In this document: piece after piece, positions 14,961 to 22,689 of the stretch
Layout: each line of letters opens with the position of its first letter
How positions within the stretch are numbered: the first letter of the stretch is position 1
Assembly (NCBI GenBank): GCA_022424925.1
Contig: JAKMGM010000130.1
Coordinates: 1-26,362, forward strand
DNA: 26,362 nucleotides
From: Candidatus Poseidoniaceae archaeon
Lineage (GTDB): Archaea; Thermoplasmatota; Poseidoniia; Poseidoniales; Poseidoniaceae
Direction: 5' to 3'
Made by a program: the position numbers and the translations under genes
Notes under the pieces: model-generated
Database searches by the model: none
The model's input: only the letters and a program-made list of their open reading frames with translations
Told to the model about the DNA's origin: nothing

Positions 14961-16168
14961 TGCGTTTTCAAAAACCTCTTCTAGCATTGTTACTTTGTGT
15001 TCTTCTCTCACCCCAAGCAGCCACGGAATTGCCCGAAGGTATTGATTTGGTTGTCTCATCACCTTTGCCGGAACAGAGCGCATCAAACGTCGTATTGAGT
15101 GAACACTTTCTCCCTCAAAATGGCTCGTCAAACCCTCCGCAATCGGACGATGTCATCCAACTTTCATGGTGGAGGTGGAGCGACGAGACCCAGTCTAACT
15201 GGCCGGATGACGATGCAAAAGCCCGATACGGAGAACTTGGTTTGAGCGGTGAGGCGCCAACGGTGTTCAACGAGTTGATGTCAGAAAACGCTTCTTTCAA
15301 TGAAGGTGTTGCTGCTGCTCAACAGCAGGCTCGTCAACAGACCGTTCTCACCTTGGAAGGCAACATCGAAATCATCAGTGACGAGTTGGGGCAGTGGTCG
15401 CTCATGCTCCCGGTTCAAATGACGCCTTTATCCAATCTCAGCAACAACACAGTGCTGTATATCTTCATTTCTGAAGACACTGCTATCGACCAACATGGGC
15501 GAACCACAACCCACCTGATTCGAGAGATGAAACCGGAACTCGGTTTTTCCAACAGGCAGGGAAATGTTACCGATACGACATGGTTCGTTCCAGCGGACCA
15601 TCTGAGTGCGGCGGGCGTTGACTTTGAACAAAATCCGTATGGATGGCACATTACATTGGCCTTTTTTGGAGAGCTAGAAAACGATTCTACCAACCGATTG
15701 CTGGCGTTGTACCATGCTCCAATTCCGAACCGTTGGCATGCAAGCACACCCGGTAATTTCGCCTTGCCAATTTTCCTTCTAATCTTTGCGAGTGTCGTTG
15801 CATCTGGCGCAGTTTCGAATGCCATGAAAAGAGAAAAAGGAATGCCGAGACTCAATGCGGAATGGAAAACCACCGAACCTCCAGTTGCCCGATTTTCGTT
15901 CCATACCGGGACGCTTCCAGTACAACTCAAGTCATGCGAGACAGAATTGCCTTGGGGCATGAAAGGTGGATTCAAAACCAAACACATTTCTGCGAACAGT
16001 GAGCATGAGTTCCTTGTACGCTTCAAGGAAATCCATCCGACTGACTGCCAGGTTTCTTTTGGACTTGAGGTTGAAGAATTAGGAACATGGACACAATATC
16101 TTCGTTTGACTACGCCTCTCATCGTCCGCAATGAACCGAAGGGAAGTGTTGAAAACAACGAACCCTGA
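14957..16168 (+). CDS. Membrane-anchored extracytoplasmic protein, unknown function
   Basis: A 403-residue protein of no recognised family. A signal sequence (MMRFQKPLLALLLCVLLSPQAA) is followed by about 240 extracytoplasmic residues rich in Ser, Asn, Trp and acidic residues, with several N-glycosylation-type sequons (NAS, NLS, NNT, NVT, NDS), then one membrane helix (about 267-289, FALPIFLLIFASVVASGAVSNAM) followed by KREK. About 110 residues after it are probably cytoplasmic and strand-rich, with two Cys (SCETELPW, DCQVSF). The start is set by an ATGATG at 14957-14962, whose first ATG overlaps the methyltransferase TGA (ATGA). This coupling suggests co-expression with the RNA methyltransferase, but no functional link is evident. 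Confidence 0.72.
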   Translation: MMRFQKPLLALLLCVLLSPQAATELPEGIDLVVSSPLPEQSASNVVLSEHFLPQNGSSNPPQSDDVIQLSWWRWSDETQSNWPDDDAKARYGELGLSGEAPTVFNELMSENASFNEGVAAAQQQARQQTVLTLEGNIEIISDELGQWSLMLPVQMTPLSNLSNNTVLYIFISEDTAIDQHGRTTTHLIREMKPELGFSNRQGNVTDTTWFVPADHLSAAGVDFEQNPYGWHITLAFFGELENDSTNRLLALYHAPIPNRWHASTPGNFALPIFLLIFASVVASGAVSNAMKREKGMPRLNAEWKTTEPPVARFSFHTGTLPVQLKSCETELPWGMKGGFKTKHISANSEHEFLVRFKEIHPTDCQVSFGLEVEELGTWTQYLRLTTPLIVRNEPKGSVENNEP

Positions 16169-16187
16169 CCATCGGTTGGAGATACGC

Positions 16188-16655
16188 ATGGCGCTTGATA
16201 AAACCGATAGAGCATTGCTTCAGGCGATGCTGGAAGATGCTCGAATCAGCCAACGGGCACTTGCCCGTAAAGTTGGCATTGCCCAAGGCACAGTTCTCAA
16301 TCGAATTCGTCGAATGGAAGAACTTGGTGTGATCAAAGGGTACAGTGTTCTTCTCGACCCAGAATCGATGGGGTGGAGCATGACCATAATGGCAGGTTTG
16401 CGCATCGTCAAGGGGCGTATGATTGATGTCCAGCAGCAAATTGCGGCAGACCCTCGCGTTTTTGCCGTGTATGATGTCACTGGAGATTGGGACTCAATGG
16501 TATTGGCGCGTGTCAAGGACCGTGAAGACCTCGATGATTTGACGAAGACGGTTTTCACCCATGAAGGCGTCTCACGTTCGTACACGCACGTTGTCCTCAA
16601 CACGGTAAAAGAGGACAGCATGCCGAAACCTCCGGCTGAATCGAGCAATGATTAG
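16188..16655 (+). CDS. Lrp/AsnC family transcriptional regulator
   Basis: DNA-binding regulator of the feast/famine type. Residues 1-50 (MALDKTDRALLQAMLEDARISQRALARKVGIAQGTVLNRIRRMEELGVIKGYSVLLD) form the usual Lrp helix-turn-helix, with recognition helix near GTVLNRIRRMEE. The second half is the RAM effector domain with LRIVKGRMIDVQQQIAADPRVFAVYDVTGDWDSMVLARVKD, including the conserved G-D-x-D-x-x-x pattern that binds amino acids or other ligands between subunits. The ATG at 16188 gives a standard-length 155-residue protein; an in-frame ATG at 16131 would add 19 residues and overlap the previous gene. Its TAG overlaps the TAA of the convergent Toprim gene (16652-16655). Targets are unknown. 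Confidence 0.92.
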   Translation: MALDKTDRALLQAMLEDARISQRALARKVGIAQGTVLNRIRRMEELGVIKGYSVLLDPESMGWSMTIMAGLRIVKGRMIDVQQQIAADPRVFAVYDVTGDWDSMVLARVKDREDLDDLTKTVFTHEGVSRSYTHVVLNTVKEDSMPKPPAESSND

Positions 16656-17131
16656 ACTGGCCTCGGGTCTTCCTCATCAATAAACGGCAGCAAATCATAG
16701 GCAAGGCTGCTGAGTGATTCAACCACTCGCGTCTCGGGTTTGAGTGCTTTCGACAAATGGTCTCGAAGAACATTGCATACTTTGACATCCATGCTCTGTA
16801 ATCGTTCAGTGAGTGTTTTTTGTAAGCGTCCTCCAGTTCTATCCCAATCCATGAGCATGCATATTGACGGCCCTCCATGGGCGTCACGAGTGCCGTATGT
16901 TTCGTAAAGATAGGCGATGAGTCGGTCAAGTCCCCACCCCCGGTTCAACACTTCAATCGGTCCGGTGAATGCGAGTGCTTCGAGGGCGTATCGGTCGCGC
17001 TTACCTTCAACGAGAATTGGCCAAGCGTCCCGATTCTTTGCTCTCGCCTCACCCAGCGCGATTCCAGCGATTTCAAACCGCTGGGCAGCATTGCCACTAC
17101 CGAGCGGAGAGCGATGCTTTTGGTCTCTCAT
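16652..17131 (-). CDS. Toprim domain protein, archaeal small type
   Basis: A 159-residue protein with one Toprim fold, the metal-dependent nucleotidyl-transfer or hydrolysis domain of primases, topoisomerases and RNase M5. The catalytic Glu lies in PILVEGKRDRYALEALAFTG (about 38-57), followed by IEVLNRGWGLDRLIAYLYE, and the Asp pair in MLMDWDRTGGRLQKTL (about 93-108). This matches the stand-alone archaeal Toprim proteins of unconfirmed role, which often lie next to informational genes. The start codon overlaps the stop of the upstream DUF167 gene (ATGA on the minus strand, 17128-17131), so the two are translationally coupled. The 3' end overlaps the convergent Lrp gene by 4 bases. Confidence 0.85.
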   Translation of the reverse strand: MRDQKHRSPLGSGNAAQRFEIAGIALGEARAKNRDAWPILVEGKRDRYALEALAFTGPIEVLNRGWGLDRLIAYLYETYGTRDAHGGPSICMLMDWDRTGGRLQKTLTERLQSMDVKVCNVLRDHLSKALKPETRVVESLSSLAYDLLPFIDEEDPRPV

Positions 17132-17451
17132 TCACGCTCCTCCAGACATGTTTGTAGACGCAGAGTTGCGAGGTCTGCGTACGCTGCCTCGATTCGAACC
17201 TTTTTCAATTTCGAGGTTGTACCGCTGACGATTGAAAGGCTGCTCTGCGGTACTTCAAGCGCCGTTGAAAGGACATGAAGCAAGGCGTTGTTGGCTTCTC
17301 CTCTTTGGGCATGAGCGCGAACTGCGACACGTAAACACCCCCTCCACGTATTGATTCCCAAAATACCTTGGCGTTTTGCGCCAGGCTGCACTTCAACATC
17401 AATGGCCATAGCACCATCCAACGTCGATTGGAGGTACTGAGCAGAACCCAT
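17128..17451 (-). CDS. DUF167 (YggU/UPF0235) family protein
   Basis: A 107-residue member of the small, widespread DUF167 family with no settled function. The diagnostic blocks are VEVQPGAKRQGILGI, LRVAVRAHAQRGEANNALLHVLSTALEVPQSSLSIVSGTTSKLKKVRIE; the RGEANxAL and SG-x2-S-K-x-K elements define the family. Length fits. It is the first gene of a two-gene unit with the Toprim gene, which overlaps it by 4 bases. A minus-strand TATA box centred about 24 bases before the ATG predicts a leaderless message. Confidence 0.9.
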   Translation of the reverse strand: MGSAQYLQSTLDGAMAIDVEVQPGAKRQGILGINTWRGCLRVAVRAHAQRGEANNALLHVLSTALEVPQSSLSIVSGTTSKLKKVRIEAAYADLATLRLQTCLEERE

Positions 17452-17470
17452 TGAATCGGCATCTCATCGG

Positions 17471-17478
17471 GTATATTT
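17471..17478 (-). promoter_or_regulatory. TATA box for the DUF167-Toprim operon
   Basis: Read on the minus strand this is AAATATAC, centred about 24 bases before the ATG at 17451. That spacing puts the transcription start at or next to the start codon. The same bases read GTATATTT on the plus strand and could in principle also serve rightward transcription. Confidence 0.45.
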
Positions 17479-17482
17479 CAAC

Positions 17483-17508
17483 CTGCCACCGCCGCTGGCA
17501 GTCGGCGG
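17483..17508. promoter_or_regulatory. Two overlapping, mutually exclusive GC-rich hairpins upstream of the cox operon
   Basis: CTGCCA (17483-17488) pairs with TGGCAG (17496-17501), and CCGCCG (17489-17494) pairs with CGGCGG (17503-17508). The loop of each is an arm of the other, so only one can form at a time. The block lies in the 218-base gap between the divergent DUF167 and coxB genes. It may be a protein operator or, if transcribed, a switch-like leader. Confidence 0.35.
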
Positions 17509-17633
17509 AAAAAACAACACTTAAAAAGAGGGAAAATAAGATTGGTAGAATACTCGCAAGAACGATTCACTGTGAGCAACCCTTCGCAGCATTGAACAGA
17601 ACAAAGTTCATGTCGCAATCTCCAAGGGTTTAA

Positions 17634-17669
17634 GGCTGGTATCACCGGCCCTGTCTTTGAGGGTAATCT
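17634..17669 (+). promoter_or_regulatory. Leader hairpin and ribosome binding site of coxB
   Basis: GGCTGG (17634-17639) and CCGGCC (17645-17650) can pair, with one G-T pair, over a TATCA loop. GAGGG (17659-17663) then lies 6 bases before the ATG at 17670, which fixes this start. The rest of the gap from 17452 holds the overlapping hairpins and an AT-rich CTTAAAAAG (17519-17527) that could be the operon TATA box; otherwise I see nothing there. Confidence 0.4.
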
Positions 17670-18656
17670 ATGCCTGCTGAAGACACTGTTTTCAATGTCC
17701 TGTATGACAAATATATGTTTTGGAGTATCATTGTAGGTATCCTCACCTTTGGGTGGATGTTTATCGCAATGCTGCGTTACCGCGATGGCGTTGAGCCAGT
17801 CGAGAACATGGACAAGTACCATATCGAGGTTGGTTCCTTCCCGGTCGATAGCCACAATACAAAATTGGAAGTCATGTTTTACGTTCTGCCAACGATACTT
17901 GTTGTATGGCTTACGATGATGGCACTCGCCTCAAACACAGCCGTTTGGACTATTCCTGACGATGACCAAACGTTCAACGTCGATATCGTTGGCAAGCAAT
18001 GGTTCTGGGAGTTCCATTATCAAGAAGACCTCACTTGGGAAGATGAGTCTTCTTCGATTGATGTCAATTGGACAGGCGATAAGCTGATGGTTCACACACA
18101 CGGCAGCGAAGCGACCAATGTAACCATTGAAACCGATGGCGTTGCAACGGAGTATTCCATCGATTTGGCTGCTGAAATGCTTACACTGAACAACACCTAT
18201 TTCGACAGGGAACTCCACAGCGTTATCACCGTCTACGATGCCGACAAGAACCTCTTGCACACGTGGGAACACCTACCGACCGGCACGATTCTTTCTTCCG
18301 CAGGTGGGCAACACCTCATCATACCTTGTGACGAGAGCGTAACACTCGACCTCTATTCCCGTCCGCACGACAACTCTAACCCCGCTTATGTCGGCGTTCA
18401 ACACTCGTTCTGGCTACCAGAATGGGGTGTCAAGGAGGATTTAGTTCCAGGACTCGAAGGCGGCACCGTCATGACGTTCTTCCCAGATGATTCAGGCACG
18501 TTCCCAATTCGATGCGCAGAATACTGCGGTCTTGACCACTCGAAGATGATTGGAAACATCGACATTGTTGCACGAGACGGTGCAACCTGCGAAGTAGATA
18601 GTGGCATTCAGAAACTTGAATCGGGTGACAGCGGTTCCTCTGGAGGCGGCTACTGA
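17670..18656 (+). CDS. coxB: Cytochrome c oxidase subunit II with enlarged CuA domain
   Basis: Electron-entry subunit of the haem-copper oxidase; its extracytoplasmic cupredoxin domain carries the dinuclear CuA centre. Two membrane helices (about 16-34 and 69-88) precede the domain. The aromatic electron-path motif KQWFWEFHY is at 109-117. CuA ligands are all present: His245 in VQHSFWLPEWG, then C282-x3-C286-x3-H290-x2-M293 in RCAEYCGLDHSKM, with the bridging Glu284. Between WFW and His245 there are about 130 residues, well above the 50-60 or so in mitochondrial subunit II, so an extra segment (about 120-215, acidic and with NWT, NVT, NNT sequons) has been inserted into the barrel. No signal peptide or cytochrome c domain is seen, so the donor is probably a separate blue-copper or cytochrome protein. 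Its TGA shares one base with the coxA ATG. Confidence 0.94.
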   Translation: MPAEDTVFNVLYDKYMFWSIIVGILTFGWMFIAMLRYRDGVEPVENMDKYHIEVGSFPVDSHNTKLEVMFYVLPTILVVWLTMMALASNTAVWTIPDDDQTFNVDIVGKQWFWEFHYQEDLTWEDESSSIDVNWTGDKLMVHTHGSEATNVTIETDGVATEYSIDLAAEMLTLNNTYFDRELHSVITVYDADKNLLHTWEHLPTGTILSSAGGQHLIIPCDESVTLDLYSRPHDNSNPAYVGVQHSFWLPEWGVKEDLVPGLEGGTVMTFFPDDSGTFPIRCAEYCGLDHSKMIGNIDIVARDGATCEVDSGIQKLESGDSGSSGGGY

Positions 18657-20977
18657 TGATGAAGCGATTCTCAATACTCGCCCTCATCCTCATGATGCTT
18701 GTCGCTGCGCCGCAATTTGAAGCAATGCCAACTGGAATTGGTAGTGCTGGTGACGGCGGATGCAGTTGCCACGGTGGCGCTGCAGTTGATACGAAAGTCA
18801 TCGTCACGGGCCTACCAGATTCTTTTAATGCCAGTGAAACATACGCGTTCACCGTTACTGTACAAAACGATGTAATGGAACTGTACAACGATGGCGTCAT
18901 TGAGGCAGATGGTTCAGGCTGGAACGGGCATGCTGGTGGTTTCCGCATCCTGTCAACCGGCGGTATGGTTTCTACCGTTGACGAAACCTTGGGTTACGAG
19001 AAGGACGGTGGCCTCACACACACCGCCGCAGGCAACGCTCAACGGACGTGGGACTTTGAATGGGTCGCACCCGCTGATGACACAAAAGTTGTAGAGTTCA
19101 CAATTTACGGTAACGCCGTCAACGGTGGTGCAGGCTCTGGTGGCGATTACTGGAATCAAGCAGACTTGGTCATACCTGGTCTCAACGCTGACGATATCGG
19201 GCCTACTGCTCGTGCGCTTGTCGTCCTCTTGACGGCAATCGGACTCTCGCTCGGCATGGTTCTTCTCGGTGTAATGTGGGTCTTCTACACCCGTTCTCCG
19301 GAGACGTTCACCATTGCGAACTTCTGGTCGTATCTCAAACCGTGGCTCACCACAACGGATCACAAAGAAGTGGGAATTCTCTACTTCTTGTATGGATTTA
19401 TTTTCTTCCTCGTCGGAGGTGTACTTGCTCTCTTGTTCCGAGTTCAACTCGCTTTACCTGAGAATTCATTCCTTACTGAGTCGGAATACAATTCGTTCTT
19501 CACGCTTCACGGCACCACGATGATTTTCTTGGCAGCTATGCCAATGATTGCGGGCTTCATGAACTATGTTCTTCCACTCCAAATTGGAGCCAAAGACCTT
19601 GCCTTCCCTCGAATCAACGCTATGGGTCTCTGGATTTTGGTGTTCTCCAGCCCACTGATTTACACCGGGATATGGTCCGGTGAAGGTGCTGATATTTCGT
19701 GGGTTATGTACCCACCTTACTCTTCACTGACCGAATCAAACCTTGGGCCTGAAATGGCGCAGTACGGTTCGAACTTAGGTACGACTGCTTTCATCTCAGG
19801 TATATTGATGCTCGGTGCATCCTCAACGCTCGGTGGTGTGAATTTCATCACGACCGTGTTTACCATGCGCGCTCCAGGCGTCGGTTGGATGAAGATGCCG
19901 CTGTTCTCCTGGTCTGTTTTCGTGAGCGTTTTCATGCTCTACATGTCGCTTCCAGCGTTTATTATCGGTGTTGCCTTCCTTCTGTTCGACCATACGCTTG
20001 GTACGGTCTTCTTCACCTCGGGTGGCGACAGTTTACTGTTCCAGCACTTGTTCTGGTTCTTCGGCCATCCTGAAGTGTACGTGGTTATTATTCCAGCGTT
20101 CGGTATCGTGTCCGAAGTGTTAGCGACCAGTGCTCGTCGTTCAATTTTCGGTTACAAATCGATGGTTATCGCTATGGCTGGAATCGGCGTTGTTGGTTTC
20201 GTTGTTTGGGGCCACCACATGCTCACATCGGGAATGGACCCGTTCTGGAGAGCGGCATTCATGATCACGACAATGGCAGTTGCGATTCCAACCGGTGCGA
20301 AGATCTTCAATTGGCTTGCAACCATATGGGGCGGAAGCCTCGTCATGCGTACACACACCTTGTGGTCTCTCGGTTTCCTCGTGACTTTCACGCTTGGAGG
20401 CATATCGGGTATGTTCTTCCCCGTTGCAGGTATGGACATGCACTTCCACGACTCGTACTTTGTTGTCGCTCACTTCCATTATGTTTTCATCGGTGGAACG
20501 GTCTTTGCTCTGTTCTCTGGTGTCTACTATTGGTATCCGAAGGCCACAGGCAGGAAACTGGATGAAACCTTAGGACTCTGGCACTTCTTGATTGGCTTTT
20601 CAGCCTACAACGCGACCTTCTGGCCTATGCACGCTTTGGGTATCATGGGGATGCCTCGTCGAACACACAGCTATACCGTTGAAAGTGGCTTTGCGGAGTA
20701 TAACATGGCCGTCAGTATCTTTTCGTTCATCTTTGGTCTCAGTCAACTTCTCCTCGTTTGGAACATCATAAAGTCAAACAGAAGCGGAGAGCCAGCAGGC
20801 AATGACCCGTGGGGTGGCTGGTCTCTCGAATGGGCCACAACATCCCCGCCGCCTACGCCTTCGTTCCATGACATACCGACCCAGGGCGACATGAACGAAC
20901 TGTACGGCCATCATTCTACCAAAGCCTCGATTGGGGAAACTATGTGGAAAGCCACACCAAAGGGGGCGGAAGAATGA
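18656..20977 (+). CDS. coxA: Cytochrome c oxidase subunit I (A-type) fused to an N-terminal secreted Reeler-like domain with a CSCH motif
   Basis: Catalytic subunit: reduces O2 to water and pumps protons. It is 773 residues, about 230 longer than usual. Residues 1-23 are a signal sequence. Residues 30-180 form an extracytoplasmic domain with GGCSCHGG (35-41; C36, C38, H39), then GGFRILS, RTWDFEWVAP and VEFTIYGNAVNGGAGSGGDYW, the pattern of Reeler-like or choice-of-anchor V domains. A linking helix is at about 186-210. The oxidase core starts at TTTDHKEVG. Ligands seen: His285 (haem a), H471-PEVY-475 (CuB His with Tyr, and the Glu of the D-channel in A1-type enzymes), His520/521 (CuB), T546/K549 in IPTGAKIF, and H606/H608 in HFHYV (haem a3 and a). 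The enzyme should be active. The ATG overlaps the coxB stop; ATG 18659 is an alternative. Its stop overlaps coxC. Confidence 0.95.
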   Translation: MMKRFSILALILMMLVAAPQFEAMPTGIGSAGDGGCSCHGGAAVDTKVIVTGLPDSFNASETYAFTVTVQNDVMELYNDGVIEADGSGWNGHAGGFRILSTGGMVSTVDETLGYEKDGGLTHTAAGNAQRTWDFEWVAPADDTKVVEFTIYGNAVNGGAGSGGDYWNQADLVIPGLNADDIGPTARALVVLLTAIGLSLGMVLLGVMWVFYTRSPETFTIANFWSYLKPWLTTTDHKEVGILYFLYGFIFFLVGGVLALLFRVQLALPENSFLTESEYNSFFTLHGTTMIFLAAMPMIAGFMNYVLPLQIGAKDLAFPRINAMGLWILVFSSPLIYTGIWSGEGADISWVMYPPYSSLTESNLGPEMAQYGSNLGTTAFISGILMLGASSTLGGVNFITTVFTMRAPGVGWMKMPLFSWSVFVSVFMLYMSLPAFIIGVAFLLFDHTLGTVFFTSGGDSLLFQHLFWFFGHPEVYVVIIPAFGIVSEVLATSARRSIFGYKSMVIAMAGIGVVGFVVWGHHMLTSGMDPFWRAAFMITTMAVAIPTGAKIFNWLATIWGGSLVMRTHTLWSLGFLVTFTLGGISGMFFPVAGMDMHFHDSYFVVAHFHYVFIGGTVFALFSGVYYWYPKATGRKLDETLGLWHFLIGFSAYNATFWPMHALGIMGMPRRTHSYTVESGFAEYNMAVSIFSFIFGLSQLLLVWNIIKSNRSGEPAGNDPWGGWSLEWATTSPPPTPSFHDIPTQGDMNELYGHHSTKASIGETMWKATPKGAEE

Positions 20978-22269
20978 GTGGAAGCGGTTCTCACGTAGAC
21001 AATGGAATTTGGATGCGCGCAGTAATGATGGGGGGTATGATCCTCACGCTTGGCATCGTCCTGTTTGGCATACTTGGTGTCGCTTTGGCCGAAGGAAAGC
21101 ACGATACATGGAAGCAGTTGGAAGACGACTACTATCACGAAAAAGGAGTGCTTGCTGCTCAGGATAATATTTCTGCAGAGGAAGCGGCTCACCTCGACCA
21201 TCTTCATCACGAAGAGATTGATGCTCACCTCTCGTACCTTACCTACAGGGTTGCAGGTGTGACGATATTGTTGATGACAATTACGTACGCTGCTTTCATA
21301 GGACTTGGGGGATTCCTCAATGCCAGTAAACCACAAGCGGATCATGGCGATGGGCATGATGACCACGAACATCACGGTTCATCTTCTCCTATTGTTTTCG
21401 CCTTCGGTCTTATGGTATTCCTAATTGGTTTCCCCGACTTTGTTGTTGCTTGCAAAGCGATGTTAAACTCAGAGGTTACCCCAGACTTTAGCATGCTTGC
21501 AGTCAGTATGGTTGGTTTGTTCACAATCGTCATTGCCGTTTCGAACTGGTGGTTTGAAGATCTGCCGTTTGTAGGCCACGGTGAACAAATAGCGACATCA
21601 TATCCGTTTGAAGGGGAGCACATCCGCAAAGCCGGTCTGTGGGTCTTCATCATGTCTGAAATCATGGTTTTCGCCACATTCTTTTCTTCATACCTCCGTA
21701 TGCGTACAGAGTGGTGTACTGACTGGGCTATTCGTGACGGTGTTGAAGCCTGTAAGGATGTTCCTGAAGGAACCGTCGTCACCGCATCCGACTTGCTCCG
21801 CTACGATGTCAGCACGCTCATGCCCGGTGCAATCAACACCTTTGCGCTCATCATATCGTCGTACACAATCGTGTTGGCACTCAAGATTGCCAAAGACACC
21901 AACTGGAAACCTTCCACGGGCATCATGGGTAAAATCAATCCAACCCGACAAGCAGCAGTTCGCAACTATCTCATCGCCACGCTGGCACTCGGTTCACTGT
22001 TCATCGTCCTCAAACTCGTTGAATGGAGCCATCTGGTTGCTGAAGGATTCGACATTGGAACCGTTCAAGGTTCTATCTTCTACATCGCTACGGGCGCACA
22101 CGGCCTGCACGTCTTCATTGGCTTGCTGGTTATGCTGTATCTCGTGTTTAAGGCTGACACCGTTGGCTTTGATGAAGACAATGCCCAAGGTATCGAGTAC
22201 TTCGGTCTTTACTGGCACTTTGTCGACTTAGCTTGGGTCGTTATCTTCCCAGCATTCTATCTGTATTGA
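20974..22269 (+). CDS. coxC: Cytochrome c oxidase subunit III with extra N-terminal four-TM, His-rich region
   Basis: Subunit III stabilises the oxidase core and helps proton uptake. The typical subunit III region begins near residue 211 with YPFEGEHIRKAGLWVFIMSEIMVFATFFSSYLRMR and continues through GAINTFALIISSYTIVLA, FIVLKLVEWSHL, GSIFYIATGAHGLHVFIGL and YWHFVDLAWVVIFPAFYLY. Before it lie about 210 extra residues with four membrane helices (about 17-39, 90-112, 138-159 and 174-191) and two His-rich soluble stretches: HLDHLHH plus H85 (73-85), and DHGDGHDDHEHH (123-134). These could bind copper or other metals, which is inference. ATG 20974 overlaps the coxA TGA (ATGA); an ATG at 20944 would run into coxA and is rejected. 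The total of 431 residues is unusual for a prokaryotic subunit III (about 200-270). Confidence 0.92.
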   Translation: MSGSGSHVDNGIWMRAVMMGGMILTLGIVLFGILGVALAEGKHDTWKQLEDDYYHEKGVLAAQDNISAEEAAHLDHLHHEEIDAHLSYLTYRVAGVTILLMTITYAAFIGLGGFLNASKPQADHGDGHDDHEHHGSSSPIVFAFGLMVFLIGFPDFVVACKAMLNSEVTPDFSMLAVSMVGLFTIVIAVSNWWFEDLPFVGHGEQIATSYPFEGEHIRKAGLWVFIMSEIMVFATFFSSYLRMRTEWCTDWAIRDGVEACKDVPEGTVVTASDLLRYDVSTLMPGAINTFALIISSYTIVLALKIAKDTNWKPSTGIMGKINPTRQAAVRNYLIATLALGSLFIVLKLVEWSHLVAEGFDIGTVQGSIFYIATGAHGLHVFIGLLVMLYLVFKADTVGFDEDNAQGIEYFGLYWHFVDLAWVVIFPAFYLY

Positions 22270-22275
22270 GGTGAT
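22268..22275 (+). promoter_or_regulatory. Strong Shine-Dalgarno sequence of coxD overlapping the coxC stop
   Basis: GAGGTGAT (22268-22275) is a full match to the consensus anti-Shine-Dalgarno complement, lies 3 bases before the ATG at 22279, and overlaps the TGA of coxC at 22267-22269. It decides the coxD start and indicates translation reinitiation from coxC. Confidence 0.6.
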
Positions 22276-22278
22276 TTA

Positions 22279-22641
22279 ATGGGAGAACATATTGAATTTT
22301 TAGGCAAAGACATCTACTTTTGGAACTTTATCGTTCTGATGTTTTTCACGCTGTTTGAAGTCGGTGCTGTGTTTTACGAGGTTGTACCTGGAACAAATAT
22401 TGAAATCACCAAAACTGCCGTTTGGGCTATTTTGATTGTTGTTGGTATCATTAAGGGGTTCGGAATTGCGGCCTTTTTCATGCACTTGAAAGATGACCCC
22501 CGTATTTACACCCGTACGGCACTTTTCCCAGTGCTGTTTGTACTGCTCATGCTGTGGGGTATCGGACTTTCCAATCCTGCTGGGGTCACAGACCTCCCAA
22601 GTTGGTGTACGCCAAACTGGGATTATGCCACATCTCGCTGA
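22279..22641 (+). CDS. Cytochrome c oxidase subunit IV (prokaryotic type)
   Basis: Small membrane subunit of prokaryotic haem-copper oxidases, thought to assist assembly or stability. The 120-residue protein has three hydrophobic helices (about 13-33, 47-67 and 78-97). The family signature KGFGIAAFFMHLKDDPR falls at the end of helix two, with the strongly conserved FMHLK. An extra 20-residue polar C-terminus contains one Cys (SWCTPNW). The gene comes right after coxC with an overlapping ribosome binding site, and 48 bases before the sco gene. Identification rests on size, helix count, the FMHLK block and operon position. Confidence 0.88.
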   Translation: MGEHIEFLGKDIYFWNFIVLMFFTLFEVGAVFYEVVPGTNIEITKTAVWAILIVVGIIKGFGIAAFFMHLKDDPRIYTRTALFPVLFVLLMLWGIGLSNPAGVTDLPSWCTPNWDYATSR

Positions 22642-22689
22642 AGACCCACTGTTGAAAGGATTCATACCCATCACACTCTTGGGATAATT

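Noticed and set aside
15415..16215. Minus-strand open frame of 266 codons opposite the signal-peptide protein
   Set aside because: The plus strand has a signal sequence, sequons and a membrane helix coupled to the gene before it; the antisense translation is Cys/Ser-rich without domains.
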